A DNA stretch of 59,882 nt from an uncultured Collinsella sp. (GCA_958415625.1 CATYZI010000013.1:1-59882), one strand, 5' to 3'. Shown: positions 1 to 8,496, numbered from the stretch's first letter. Notes: generated by a model from the sequence alone, not told the origin. Made by a program: numbers and translations.

Positions 1-56
1 CAGTCCTGCGCAAGACGAAGGCCACATTAAGTGGCCTTCTTTGCGTGCGGAACTCA
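1..56. repeat. dispersed hairpin repeat, copy 1
   Basis: The segment holds a hairpin with arms GGCCAC and GTGGCC around an ATTAA loop, inside a longer imperfect fold that begins CAGTCCTG and ends GTGCGGAACTC. The reverse complement of 20341-20395 has the same layout with different but still paired arms (AGCAC/GTGCT). The shared ends and loop with compensating arms show one repeat family. The hairpin could also terminate a gene lying left of the window; that cannot be judged here. Confidence 0.6.
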
Positions 57-145
57 TTTTGAGCAAGCACCCGCCCTGCCGGGGCTCCCGGGTTCTGCGA
101 CGACTCGGCCGTTCGGGTCAGGTGGGGCTGAATGGAATAGAGTGA

Positions 146-175
146 ATGGGCGCGCCGTTGGCGCGCCCATTTTTG
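146..175. terminator. strong intrinsic terminator hairpin
   Basis: A perfect 9-bp stem, GGGCGCGCC at 148-156 and GGCGCGCCC at 160-168, has a 3-nt loop and is followed by ATTTTTG. It reads as a plus-strand terminator, presumably for a gene left of the window. No gene is visible in 1-248. Confidence 0.7.
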
Positions 176-180
176 TAAAT

Positions 181-207
181 GTGACAAAGGGACAGTCCCT
201 TTGTCAC
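181..207. repeat. CAAAGGGACAG-type palindrome, copy 1
   Basis: A perfect 12-bp inverted repeat around a CAG spacer, with core CAAAGGGACAGTCCCTTTG. The same core recurs at 4960-4978, and related palindromes lie at 29445-29477 and 36788-36850. It sits between a terminator and the end of the AraC gene, so it is intergenic. Confidence 0.75.
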
Positions 208-248
208 ATTGCGTGTGGAACTCATAGGGCTGTCCCTTTGCCGTCTTT

Positions 249-1247
249 TTATTGATGTTGGGAGCGCCAAGTGGTGGGGGTGGTGCCGGTGTGTTGCTTG
301 AAGGCTTGGGCGAAGGCGGCCTGCTGAGGGTAGCCTAGACGCTCTGCCACCTGCGCTATCGTGAGCGCGCTATCGGCCAAAAGGTCCTGTGCTCGTTCCA
401 TACGGCGTCTGCGAATGTAGGCGCCCAGGGACTCGCCAGTTTGGGCCTTAAAGGTGGCGCATAGCTTGGAGCGGCTTGAGAAGAGCGCCTCGGCCACCTC
501 GTTGATGCTCACATGTCTGCCCTTGTCGAGCGAGCGCTCCACAAGGCTCGCCGCCTCTTGGGCAATGGTAACGCTGGCGCGCGTGTCCGCCGCCTGCCGT
601 GCCTGCTTGTGGGCCGCGCGCGAACAGGCGAGCTCCGCGACCATGGTCTCCACGATGCCCTGCATATAGACGTGTCCGCCTGCGGTGCGGGCGCGGTCCT
701 CGTTAATCCTGCGCAACGTGTGGCAGATGGCAGACGTCGCCTCCTCGTGCCATGGCTCGGCAAACGCCTCAAAGACCCCTGCGAACTCGGTGGGATAGCG
801 GTGCTCCAGTTCGTCAAAATATCCAGGCAAAAAGAGCACCGAGCGCGAGTGATAGAGCCGCCCTGCAAACAGTGGGCTTAACTCCTCGCCACAGTTATCT
901 TGGATAAAGCTGCACACGGCATTGTTTGGCCACGGTCCATGCAGGGGTTTAAGGTTCGCAGGCGTTATGCCGGCTTCGGGCATGCACATGAGCGTGGGCG
1001 CGCTGACCTCGCTCACGCACGCGTACGGTTCGGGCGTGTATTCGGCTAGCTGCATGTTGTGCGTCGGGGTAATGAAATGCTCCATGACGATGCAGGTGGG
1101 GGAAAGGGGCATGATCCATGCGCGTCCGTGTGCCCGATCGTTTGCCACCTCGCCGGTAAAGACGGCGCCCTTGCCGGAAAGCTGCAGACCAAACTGCTCA
1201 AACTGCGGTGCGTAGAGCTCGGTTATATCGGTTGCTGCCCGCCGCAT
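249..1247 (-). CDS. AraC-family transcriptional regulator
   Basis: A 332-residue regulator. The last 95 or so residues form a two-helix-turn-helix AraC/XylS domain, with recognisable text such as ISINEVAEALFSSRSKLC-like and LTIAQVAERLGYPQQAAFAQ. The first 230 residues are a ligand-sensing part I cannot assign. I chose the ATG at 1247 because GAAGGGGA lies about 10 nt upstream; the frame stays open to 1295 and an ATG at 1268 is possible. The gene is divergent from the ABC transporter pair at 1368. AraC next to YbtPQ-like transporters recalls YbtA-type siderophore regulation, so local control of the transporter is likely but inferred. Confidence 0.88.
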   Translation of the reverse strand: MRRAATDITELYAPQFEQFGLQLSGKGAVFTGEVANDRAHGRAWIMPLSPTCIVMEHFITPTHNMQLAEYTPEPYACVSEVSAPTLMCMPEAGITPANLKPLHGPWPNNAVCSFIQDNCGEELSPLFAGRLYHSRSVLFLPGYFDELEHRYPTEFAGVFEAFAEPWHEEATSAICHTLRRINEDRARTAGGHVYMQGIVETMVAELACSRAAHKQARQAADTRASVTIAQEAASLVERSLDKGRHVSINEVAEALFSSRSKLCATFKAQTGESLGAYIRRRRMERAQDLLADSALTIAQVAERLGYPQQAAFAQAFKQHTGTTPTTWRSQHQ

Positions 1248-1367
1248 TTTCAAAAGCGTCCCCTTCATTTGCGAAAACGTCCACGCCTGGCCCAATTGTG
1301 TGCCCTGGCTAACACGCCCATGATAAGTTTCTTACGGTTAACTCTCAAGCCGTTAGAAAGGAATCTC

Positions 1368-3194
1368 ATGGCAAAGGGATCAAAAAAGGAAGGCGGCGGC
1401 ATCGGCGAGCTACTTGCATATGCCGGTGACCGTAAATTCCTAACATATTTGGGCATGGCCCTCTCGGCGTTCTCGCAGCTGTTGAGCTTTGGCCCGTACG
1501 TGTGCATCTGGCTTGTTGCGCGAGACCTGATTGCCGTGGCGCCCAACTGGAGCGAGGCCGCCGACATCGCGATGTATGGTTGGTGGGCTGTTGGTTTTGC
1601 CCTGGCAAGCATCGTGGTCTATTTCGTGGGACTCATGTGCACGCACCTGTCCGCGTTTCGCTGCGCATCCAATATCCGCAAGGCTACGAGCGAGCATCTG
1701 CTTAAGCTGCCGCTCGGCTACTTTGACACGCACGCCACCGGTGAGCTGCGCCGTATCGTAGACGGCTGTGCCGCCTCCACCGAGACGCTGCTCGCGCACA
1801 TGCTGCCCGATATCGCCGGTGCCACCGCCATGGTCGTGGGCCTGCTTGTGCTGCTATTTGCCCTCGATTGGCGTTTGGGCGCGGCATGCTTAATCTCGGT
1901 CGTCGTTTCGTTTTGCGCCATGGCCACCATGATGAGCGGCAAGGGCGCCGAGTTTATGAAGGCTTACATGGGCGCGCTGGTCAAGATGAACAAGACCGGC
2001 ACCGAATACGTACGCGGCATCCCCGTGGTCAAGGTATTCCAGCAGACGGTCTACTCCTTTAAGGCGTTCCACGATGCGATCGCCGAATACGCCGATATGG
2101 CGCAAAACTATGCGGGTACGTTTTGCCGGGGTCCGCAGGTGCTCAACCTTACTGCGCTCAACGGCCTTGTGGCATTTCTTTTGCCTGTGGCGCTGCTGCT
2201 GGCGCCGGGCGAGACGGACTTCGCGCACTTTATGGTCAATTTTACGTTTTACGCGATCTTTTCGGCCGTGGTGCCGACGGCCATGACCAAGCTTATGTTT
2301 GTGGGCGAGGCGTCTCAGATGAGTGCTGATTCGCTGGCTCGCATCCGAAGCGTTATGGATTCCAAGCAGCTCTCCGTGCCCGCTCAACCCAAGCACCCCG
2401 CTGGCAGCGATGTGCGCTTTGAGGACGTGAGCTTTACCTACGAGGGTGCTGAGGCGCCTGCCGTCGATCATGTGAGCTTTAGCGTTCCCGCAGGTAGCAC
2501 CCTTGCGCTTGTGGGTCCTTCGGGCGGCGGCAAGTCAACCTGCGCAAGCCTGATCCCGCGTTTTTGGGATGTTTCCTTGGGTCGTGTGCTCGTGGGCGGC
2601 GTAGACGTTCGCGACATGGATCCGCACGAGCTCATGGACCAGGTCGCCTTTGTGTTTCAGACCAACCAGCTGTTCCGCCAAACACTTGCCGATAACGTGC
2701 GCGCCTCCAAGCCTTCGGCCACTGACGACGAAGTGCGCGCGGCCCTCTCCGCGGCCCAGTGCGACGATATCGTGGCCAAGCTCCCGCAGGGCATCGACAC
2801 CATGCTCGGCGCCGGCGGGGCGTACCTTTCGGGCGGCGAGGTCCAGCGCGTGGCGCTCGCCCGCGCAATCCTTAAGGACGCGCCCATCGTGGTGCTCGAC
2901 GAGGCCACGGCCTTTGCCGACCCCGAGAACGAGGCACTCATCCAGCGCGCCTTTAGCAAGCTGGCGGCGGGTCGCACGGTCATTATGATTGCGCACCGAC
3001 TCTCGACTGTAGTGGGGGCCGACAAGATCGTGGTGCTCAACCAAGGTAGCGTGCAGGAGACTGGCACCCATGCCGAGCTGCTGTCCCAAAACGGCCTGTA
3101 CGCCAAGATGTGGGCCGAATACGAACAGGCCGCGAGCTGGAAAATCACTGCAGCGACCGCGGATGCCGCCGTCACGAAGGGAGGCGAGGCCTAA
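1368..3194 (+). CDS. ABC transporter, permease-ATPase fusion (YbtP/IrtA-like)
   Basis: A 608-residue half-transporter with an N-terminal six-helix membrane domain (residues about 25-320) and a C-terminal ATPase. Walker A is GPSGGGKST near 383, the signature LSGGEVQ near 487, and Walker B VVLDEATAFAD ends at Asp511. The DEATAFADPENE text is typical of the YbtPQ/IrtAB group, exporter-fold proteins that import ferric siderophores. The frame is open from 1059, but the ATG at 1368 follows AAAGGA and removes an implausible extension antisense to the AraC gene. The stop touches the ATG of the second half-transporter, so the two probably form a heterodimer. Substrate is inference; drug export cannot be excluded. 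Confidence 0.9.
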   Translation: MAKGSKKEGGGIGELLAYAGDRKFLTYLGMALSAFSQLLSFGPYVCIWLVARDLIAVAPNWSEAADIAMYGWWAVGFALASIVVYFVGLMCTHLSAFRCASNIRKATSEHLLKLPLGYFDTHATGELRRIVDGCAASTETLLAHMLPDIAGATAMVVGLLVLLFALDWRLGAACLISVVVSFCAMATMMSGKGAEFMKAYMGALVKMNKTGTEYVRGIPVVKVFQQTVYSFKAFHDAIAEYADMAQNYAGTFCRGPQVLNLTALNGLVAFLLPVALLLAPGETDFAHFMVNFTFYAIFSAVVPTAMTKLMFVGEASQMSADSLARIRSVMDSKQLSVPAQPKHPAGSDVRFEDVSFTYEGAEAPAVDHVSFSVPAGSTLALVGPSGGGKSTCASLIPRFWDVSLGRVLVGGVDVRDMDPHELMDQVAFVFQTNQLFRQTLADNVRASKPSATDDEVRAALSAAQCDDIVAKLPQGIDTMLGAGGAYLSGGEVQRVALARAILKDAPIVVLDEATAFADPENEALIQRAFSKLAAGRTVIMIAHRLSTVVGADKIVVLNQGSVQETGTHAELLSQNGLYAKMWAEYEQAASWKITAATADAAVTKGGEA

Positions 3195-4952
3195 ATGTTC
3201 GCCTCATTCCAAAAGAAGTATTTCCTATCCGATAAAGGCGTCGCCGGCGTAAAACGCGGCATTTTCTGGACCGCGCTCACCAATCTCATTACCATGGCCG
3301 GCATGGGCTTATTGTTCCTGGTCATGGCCGGTTTTGTCGAACATCTCGCCACCGGTGCCGACCTGCCGGATGCCCTGCCGATTGTGGGCGGCCTCCTGGT
3401 CTTTTTCGTGTTGCTCTTTGCCTCTAACTGGCAGCAGTATTACTACACCTACTGCATCTTTTACGAGGAGTGCGGCAAGCAGCGTATGGAGATTGCCGAG
3501 CGCTTACGCAAGCTGCCGCTGTCGTTTTTTGGCCGTCGTGATCTGGCCGATTTAACCGAGACCATTATGGGCGACGTCCAGGCCATGGAGCACGCCTACA
3601 GCCACGTGCTGGGAGAGCTTTGGGGTGCCATCATCGCAAGTGCCATTGTGTTCGTGGCGTCGCTGTTCTTTTGCTGGCAGCTGGCGATCGCGGCGTTTTG
3701 GAGCGTGCCCGTGGCCTTTGCCGTGCTGTATCTGACACGCGGCCCCATGACCCCGGTGTTCGACCATGTGCGTGCCGAGAAGGTCAAGGTTACCGAGGCG
3801 ATCCAGGAGACGCTCGACTGCGTGCGCGAGATCCGTGCCACCAACCAGGAGGCTCATTATCTTGAGGGGCTCAACGCCGTGATCGATGCCGAGGAGCGCG
3901 AGACCACCAAGGGCGAGCTCGCCAATGGGCTTTTGGTCAACTCCGCCTTTGCCATCCTGCGCCTGGGGATTGCCACCACGTTGGTCACGGGCGCTGCGAT
4001 GGTCGCCTCCGGCCAGGTCGACTTTTTGATGATGTTTGCCTTCCTGCTTATGGTGAGCCGCATCTATGCGCCCTTTGATCAGGCGCTGATGCTGATGTCC
4101 GAGCTGTTTGCCGCCGAGTCGTCGGCCAAGCGCATGCGTTCCATCATGGAAGAGCCCGTGGCGCGGGGTAGCGAGCAGTTTGAGCCCGTAGGCCACGATG
4201 TGGTGTTCAATCACGTGGCATTTGGCTATGGTGCGGGCGAGGACGGCCGCGCCGGCGAGAAAGTTCTTACCGATGTGAGCTTTACCGCCAAGGAAGGCGA
4301 GGTCACGGCACTGGTCGGTCCTTCGGGCTCCGGTAAGTCCACGGTGAGCCGCCTGGCCGCGCGCTTTTGGGACGCCACCGAAGGCACGGTCACCGTGGGC
4401 GGCGTGGATGTTGCGAGCGTGGATCCCGAGGTGCTGCTGCGCGACTACGCCATTGTGTTCCAAGACGTGCTGCTCTTTGACGACACGGTGATGGGAAACA
4501 TCCGCCTCGGGCGTCGTGGCGCCACCGATGAGGAAGTGCTTGCTGCCGCGCGTGCCGCCAACTGCGACGAGTTTGTGAGCCGCATGCCGCAGGGCTATGA
4601 CACCATGATCGGCGAGAACGGCTCCAAGCTGTCCGGCGGTGAGCGCCAGCGCATCTCTATCGCCCGTGCGCTGCTCAAAGACGCGCCTATCGTGCTGTTG
4701 GACGAGGCGACGGCGAGCTTGGATGTGGAGAACGAGACCGTGGTTCAGCAGGCGCTCTCCCGTCTGCTTGCAGGTAAGACGGTTATCGTTATTGCCCACC
4801 GTATGCGTACGGTGGAAAATGCCGACAAAATCGTTGTACTCAAGGATGGTGTGGTTGCCGAGCAGGGCACTCCGGCGCAGCTCAAGGCGGCAGGTGGAGA
4901 ATTCGCCCGCATGGTGGCGCTGCAAAAGGAAGCAGCTACCTGGCAGTTGTAA
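3195..4952 (+). CDS. ABC transporter, permease-ATPase fusion, second half
   Basis: A 585-residue partner of the preceding gene, starting on the nucleotide after its stop. It has a membrane domain (residues about 20-300), Walker A GPSGSGKST near 375, signature LSGGERQ near 479 and Walker B with DEATASLD from Asp503. Both halves have intact nucleotide-binding motifs, so the heterodimer should have two working ATP sites. It ends just before a CAAAGGGACAG palindrome, which may act as a transcript-end hairpin. With the AraC gene it resembles siderophore uptake modules, but no siderophore synthesis or binding-protein gene is seen nearby. Confidence 0.9.
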   Translation: MFASFQKKYFLSDKGVAGVKRGIFWTALTNLITMAGMGLLFLVMAGFVEHLATGADLPDALPIVGGLLVFFVLLFASNWQQYYYTYCIFYEECGKQRMEIAERLRKLPLSFFGRRDLADLTETIMGDVQAMEHAYSHVLGELWGAIIASAIVFVASLFFCWQLAIAAFWSVPVAFAVLYLTRGPMTPVFDHVRAEKVKVTEAIQETLDCVREIRATNQEAHYLEGLNAVIDAEERETTKGELANGLLVNSAFAILRLGIATTLVTGAAMVASGQVDFLMMFAFLLMVSRIYAPFDQALMLMSELFAAESSAKRMRSIMEEPVARGSEQFEPVGHDVVFNHVAFGYGAGEDGRAGEKVLTDVSFTAKEGEVTALVGPSGSGKSTVSRLAARFWDATEGTVTVGGVDVASVDPEVLLRDYAIVFQDVLLFDDTVMGNIRLGRRGATDEEVLAAARAANCDEFVSRMPQGYDTMIGENGSKLSGGERQRISIARALLKDAPIVLLDEATASLDVENETVVQQALSRLLAGKTVIVIAHRMRTVENADKIVVLKDGVVAEQGTPAQLKAAGGEFARMVALQKEAATWQL

Positions 4953-4959
4953 GAAGGGG

Positions 4960-4978
4960 CAAAGGGACAGTCCCTTTG
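4960..4978. repeat. CAAAGGGACAG-type palindrome, copy 2
   Basis: A perfect palindrome CAAAGGGACAGTCCCTTTG directly downstream of the second ABC gene. It matches the core at 181-207, and both copies are followed by TCACATT. No real U-tract follows, so it is a repeat first and a terminator only possibly. Confidence 0.75.
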
Positions 4979-4983
4979 TCACA

Positions 4984-5039
4984 TTGACAATCGGTTACTC
5001 CGCATCGTTAATTTTCAAAAGGTTAGCCATGGCTGACCT
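4984..5039 (+). promoter_or_regulatory. promoter with DtxR-like palindrome at the start site
   Basis: TTGACA at 4984-4989 and TTAATT at 5008-5013 are 18 nt apart. At 5020-5039, where transcription would begin, there is a 20-bp palindrome with one mismatch, arms AGGTTAGCCA and TGGCTGACCT. The AGGTTAG half-site is that of DtxR/IdeR/MntR metal repressors, though the centre is wider than the classical box. The site precedes the DUF6110 and P-type ATPase genes, which fits metal-responsive control. Confidence 0.5.
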
Positions 5040-5147
5040 AGATAGTTAGATAAAATTGAGATATTTCAAAAGCGTGCTCGAGCAAACTTGTTTACTCGGG
5101 TGCTGAAGCACCATGCCGCGTCCAATGCGGCAAAAGGGAGAAGCAAC

Positions 5148-5393
5148 ATGAAAAAGTCGACGTTTAACACCCTGCTTGTTGGTGGCGGTTTTCTGCTTGG
5201 CACGGCCGGCATCAAGCTGCTTACCAGCGCTCCGGTCAAGAATGCCTGCGTGCAGGGTATCGCGTGCGGCATGCGCATCAAGAACGGCTACCAGGACATG
5301 GTCGAGCAGGCCAAGGCTAATGTCGACGACATGGTTGCCGAGGCGGCCTATATCACCCAAAGCGAGGCCGCTGCTGACGAGGCAGCCGAGTAG
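5148..5393 (+). CDS. DUF6110-like small membrane-associated protein
   Basis: An 81-residue protein starting MKKSTFNTLLVGGG, with one hydrophobic N-terminal segment (residues about 8-25), a middle with two cysteines (NACVQGIACGM) and an acidic, alanine-rich tail. GGGAG lies upstream of the ATG at 5148; the frame opens at 5088 but has no ribosome site there. It lies 18 bp before the metal P-type ATPase. From memory, small DUF6110 proteins often sit beside such ATPases; the family name is a recollection, not a search result. A role as a helper or metal donor of the pump is plausible but unproven. Confidence 0.6.
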   Translation: MKKSTFNTLLVGGGFLLGTAGIKLLTSAPVKNACVQGIACGMRIKNGYQDMVEQAKANVDDMVAEAAYITQSEAAADEAAE

Positions 5394-5411
5394 CGCTCCC
5401 AGGCACAAACT

Positions 5412-7487
5412 ATGAGATTCTCGATTATCAGCGAGATCCCCGGCAGGACCCGTCTTCAATTGGCGGGTCCTGTGCCAGAGAGCGATCTCGATGCACTTCT
5501 TAAGCTCAGCGGCGATATCGACGGCGTGCACAAGGTGCGCGTCTATGGCCGTATTGGCCAGTTAGCGCTCGAATATGACGAGCCGTGTCGCGATGCCGTG
5601 CTGGCCGCCGTCGGTGCGCTCGACGCTCAGGCCATTGCTGACGCAAAGACGGGTTACGTGATGCAGCTTGAGCCGCGCAAGCACAAGCTTGTTATGGATC
5701 TTGCCACGCTTGTCGGCGCCCACTATGCGCGCCGATGGTTTTTGCCCACGCCCCTGCGTGCGGTGTTTGTCGTGGCCGGTTACATGGCATTTTTGCGCGC
5801 TGCCCTTCATGAGCTGGCGCAGCCGCGCCTGACCGTTCCCGTGCTCGACGCTTCGGCTATCGGCATTTCGTTCGTCAAGCGTGATGTCGACACCGCGGGC
5901 CAGACGATGTTCCTGCTCAACGTGGGCGAGCTGCTCGAGGACTACACCCGCGCCATGAGCGAAAACGAGCTCATCAACTCGCTGCTCGATGTGCCCGACA
6001 AGGCGCAAAAGGTCGTCGGCGACACCGAGGTAAGCGTTGCCGCCACCGAGCTCGAGCCCGGCGACTTGGTCGCCGTGCGCACCGGCATGTCCATCTGCAT
6101 CGACGGTGTTGTCGAGCAGGGGAGCGCTATGGTCAACCAGGCGACCCTGACCGGCGAGCCGCTGGCCGTCGAGCGCAGCGTGGGCGACGACGTGTTCGCC
6201 GGTACCGTCGTGGAAGACGGCGGCATCTTGGTGCGCGTGCGCGCCAATACGTCGCAAACCAAACTGCGCTCAATCGTCTCGCTCGTGCAGACGGCCGACT
6301 CGCTCAAGTCCGAGGGCCAGTCGCATATGGAGGACCTTGCCAACAAGATCGTCCCGTGGAACTTCCTGCTCGCGGGCCTGGTTGCGCTCACCACGCGCAG
6401 TCTCATCAAGACCTCCGCGGCACTGATGGTCGACTACTCGTGCGCACTCAAGCTCACGGGTTCCGTTGCCGTCATGACTGCCATGAGCGATGCTGCCAAG
6501 ATGGGCGTTATGGTCAAGGGCGCGAAGTACTTTGAGTCGTTTGCCAAGGCCGATACCATTGTCTTTGACAAGACCGGTACGCTGACCGAGGCCCAGCCGC
6601 GCCTAGCTTGCGTGCTCACGACCGACGGCTGGAGCGAGGACGAGGTCCTGCGCCTTTCCGCTTGCTTGGAGGAGCATTTTCCGCATCCGGTGGCGCGTGC
6701 CGTGGTCAATGCGGCACGCGAGCGCGGGCTCGAGCACCGCGAGCGCCATGCTGCCGTCGAGTACATCGTGGCGCACGGCATCGCTTCGTCCATCGAAGGG
6801 CGTCGCGCGATTATCGGCTCGGCACACTTTGTGTTTGAGGACGAGAGCGCGCAGCTCGAGGCCGACATTAAGGAGCAAATCGAGTCCCAGATGCAGGGCC
6901 TGTCGCCGCTGTATCTGGCGGTCGATGGAAAGGTCGTCGGCGTGCTCGGCATCGAGGATCCGCTCAAGCCCGGGGTCCGTGAGGCCATCGCCGACTTGCA
7001 TGCGCTGGGCGTCAAGCATGTCGTTATGCTCACGGGCGATTCGGAGCGCACGGCCGAGCGCATTGCGCGCGAGGCGGGTGTCGACGAGTTTAAGGCCGAG
7101 CTGCTGCCCGAGGACAAGTACGCCTATGTGGAGCGCATTAAGAGCGAGGGGCGCCATGTTGCCATGGTGGGCGACGGCGTCAACGATTCGCCGGCGCTCG
7201 GTTTGGCCGACGTGGGCTTGGCGATGGGTGGCGGAAGCGACATCGCCAAGGAGGTCGCCGATATCATCCTGACCGATACGGATCTTGCCGCGATCGTGCG
7301 CCTGCGCCGCATGAGTCAGGGTCTCATCGACCGTCTGACGAGCTCCTATTCTAAGGTGATGCTCACCAACTCGGCGCTCTTGGCGCTGGGCATTACCGGC
7401 ATGATCACTCCGCAGACGTCGTCACTGCTGCACAACGGCTCAACGATTGCCTACAGCCTGGGCAACGCGAAGGCTTATCTGCGTTAG
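5412..7487 (+). CDS. heavy-metal translocating P-type ATPase, SCALK variant
   Basis: A 691-residue P1B-type ATPase that would move a metal cation across the membrane with ATP. It has an N-terminal HMA-like fold without a CxxC motif (residues 1-75), the actuator TGEPLAVE, the phosphorylated DKTGT with Asp386, an HP motif (HFPHPVA) and GDGVND near 587. In the metal-binding membrane helix the usual CPC is replaced by SCALK (343-347), with one cysteine and no proline, so specificity cannot be inferred from copper or zinc pumps. It follows the DUF6110-like gene and a DtxR-like palindrome, which hints at iron or manganese. A terminator follows at 7512. Confidence 0.9.
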   Translation: MRFSIISEIPGRTRLQLAGPVPESDLDALLKLSGDIDGVHKVRVYGRIGQLALEYDEPCRDAVLAAVGALDAQAIADAKTGYVMQLEPRKHKLVMDLATLVGAHYARRWFLPTPLRAVFVVAGYMAFLRAALHELAQPRLTVPVLDASAIGISFVKRDVDTAGQTMFLLNVGELLEDYTRAMSENELINSLLDVPDKAQKVVGDTEVSVAATELEPGDLVAVRTGMSICIDGVVEQGSAMVNQATLTGEPLAVERSVGDDVFAGTVVEDGGILVRVRANTSQTKLRSIVSLVQTADSLKSEGQSHMEDLANKIVPWNFLLAGLVALTTRSLIKTSAALMVDYSCALKLTGSVAVMTAMSDAAKMGVMVKGAKYFESFAKADTIVFDKTGTLTEAQPRLACVLTTDGWSEDEVLRLSACLEEHFPHPVARAVVNAARERGLEHRERHAAVEYIVAHGIASSIEGRRAIIGSAHFVFEDESAQLEADIKEQIESQMQGLSPLYLAVDGKVVGVLGIEDPLKPGVREAIADLHALGVKHVVMLTGDSERTAERIAREAGVDEFKAELLPEDKYAYVERIKSEGRHVAMVGDGVNDSPALGLADVGLAMGGGSDIAKEVADIILTDTDLAAIVRLRRMSQGLIDRLTSSYSKVMLTNSALLALGITGMITPQTSSLLHNGSTIAYSLGNAKAYLR

Positions 7488-7511
7488 CAGACGTGTTCGC
7501 CCACGTTATCT

Positions 7512-7557
7512 GGCCTGCGCCCAGACGGCATCGGTGTCGTCCAGGCGCAGGCCTTTT
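7512..7557 (+). terminator. intrinsic terminator after the P-type ATPase
   Basis: A 10-bp stem GGCCTGCGCC (7512-7521) with GGCGCAGGCC (7544-7553), a 22-nt loop that is itself partly foldable, and TTTT behind it. It separates the metal-pump transcript from the toxin-antitoxin promoter. Confidence 0.7.
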
Positions 7558-7561
7558 GCAT

Positions 7562-7610
7562 TTGACCATGTGCTAGCCTCTCTATATAGTGTTGCTAGCG
7601 ACGCTAGCAA
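7562..7610 (+). promoter_or_regulatory. toxin-antitoxin promoter with GCTAGC operators
   Basis: TTGACC (7562-7567) and TATAGT (7585-7590) are exactly 17 nt apart, a near-ideal promoter. Just past the -10 lies a perfect inverted repeat, TTGCTAGC (7592-7599) and GCTAGCAA (7603-7610), and a third TGCTAGC lies in the spacer at 7571-7577. This is the expected place for autorepression by the antitoxin encoded at 7631. Confidence 0.7.
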
Positions 7611-7630
7611 TTGAAGGGAGCGGGATCGAC

Positions 7631-7984
7631 GTGGGTACTGTTAGCGGCATGGCGCAGGTGAACGTTCGCGTGGATCGCCAGGTCAAGAACCGTGCCGAGG
7701 AGGTGCTGCGGCTTTCGGGCGGGTCACTGCCCGAGCTCATCAAAAAGGTGGTGGCCAAGGTCGCGCAGGGTGGCGGGCAGTGCGAGGAAGTGCTTGCGGC
7801 CGTCGACGACCGGCAGCAGACCGTCGCGCCCGATACTCCGTTCGCCGCATCATGGGCGGCGGCGGATCAGCTTTACGCGGACCTGGGCATCGCTACGTCG
7901 CCCGTATCCGACGATCGCGATTGGGACACAATCTATTCCGAGGCCATGGACGATCGCTATCGCCAAAAGGGGATGATCCTGTGA
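7631..7984 (+). CDS. RelB/RHH-type antitoxin
   Basis: A 117-residue protein whose first third (AQVNVRVDRQVKNRAEEVLR) looks like a RelB/DinJ ribbon-helix-helix DNA-binding domain. The C-terminal half is acidic with many Asp and Trp residues, as expected of the toxin-wrapping part. I start it at the GTG at 7631 because AAGGGAG lies 10 nt before it; an internal ATG at 7649 is too far from that site. Its TGA overlaps the GTG start of the PIN toxin. The RHH domain probably binds the GCTAGC repeats upstream and represses the pair. Confidence 0.75.
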   Translation: MGTVSGMAQVNVRVDRQVKNRAEEVLRLSGGSLPELIKKVVAKVAQGGGQCEEVLAAVDDRQQTVAPDTPFAASWAAADQLYADLGIATSPVSDDRDWDTIYSEAMDDRYRQKGMIL

Positions 7985-8496
7985 GCGGAGCCCCTCTTAA
8001 GATCATGGTGGATGCCAACGTATGGGTTGATTCGTTTTGCGTCGACCATGCCGAGTCGATTGCCGCGCGTGCGTTTATTGGACAGGCGACGGAGACGGGG
8101 GCATTGCTGTTCTTTCCGGTGCATATTGCCAAGGACGTGCTGTACGTTGTCCAACACGAGCTGAAGCGTAGCGTTCTTGCCAGCGGGGGAGCGCTCGACG
8201 AGGCTTCTGCCAGCGCGATTGGCGATGCGGAGCTGGCGTTTGTTCGGAACATGACCGAAAACGCCACGGCTGTGGGTGCAGATGCGTCGGACCTTTGGCT
8301 GGCTGACAAATACTTAGCGCTCCATCGCGATTACGAGGACAACTTGGTGCTCGCCGCGTGCAAGCGCGCGCAGGTCGATTACTTGGTGACCAACGATCGC
8401 AAGCTGCTCGAACATGCCGATCTTGCAGCAAAGACCCCGCGCCAAATGATGCCGATTCTCGCTTTGGCCGAACACGGCGGCGCGGCTATCGGTTGA
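7981..8496 (+). CDS. PIN-domain toxin (VapC-like)
   Basis: A 171-residue PIN-domain ribonuclease, expected to cleave RNA when freed from its antitoxin. Acidic residues in family positions are visible: DANVWVD at the N-terminus, a central glutamate, and DYEDNLVLAACKRA followed by VTND near the C-terminus. Translation starts at a GTG (7981) overlapping the antitoxin stop as GTGA, a sign of coupling. It is longer than a minimal VapC of about 130 residues, closer to the extended PIN group (COG2402-like). A hairpin follows at 8509. Confidence 0.78.
   Translation: MSGAPLKIMVDANVWVDSFCVDHAESIAARAFIGQATETGALLFFPVHIAKDVLYVVQHELKRSVLASGGALDEASASAIGDAELAFVRNMTENATAVGADASDLWLADKYLALHRDYEDNLVLAACKRAQVDYLVTNDRKLLEHADLAAKTPRQMMPILALAEHGGAAIG

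Noticed and set aside
1059..1367. N-terminal extension of the first ABC gene
   Set aside because: It overlaps the AraC gene antisense and lacks a ribosome site; the ATG at 1368 has AAAGGA and begins where homology-like sequence begins.
3552..4982. A 476-codon minus-strand frame opposite the second ABC gene
   Set aside because: Shadow with His/Arg/Gly-rich translation; the sense strand has all ABC motifs.
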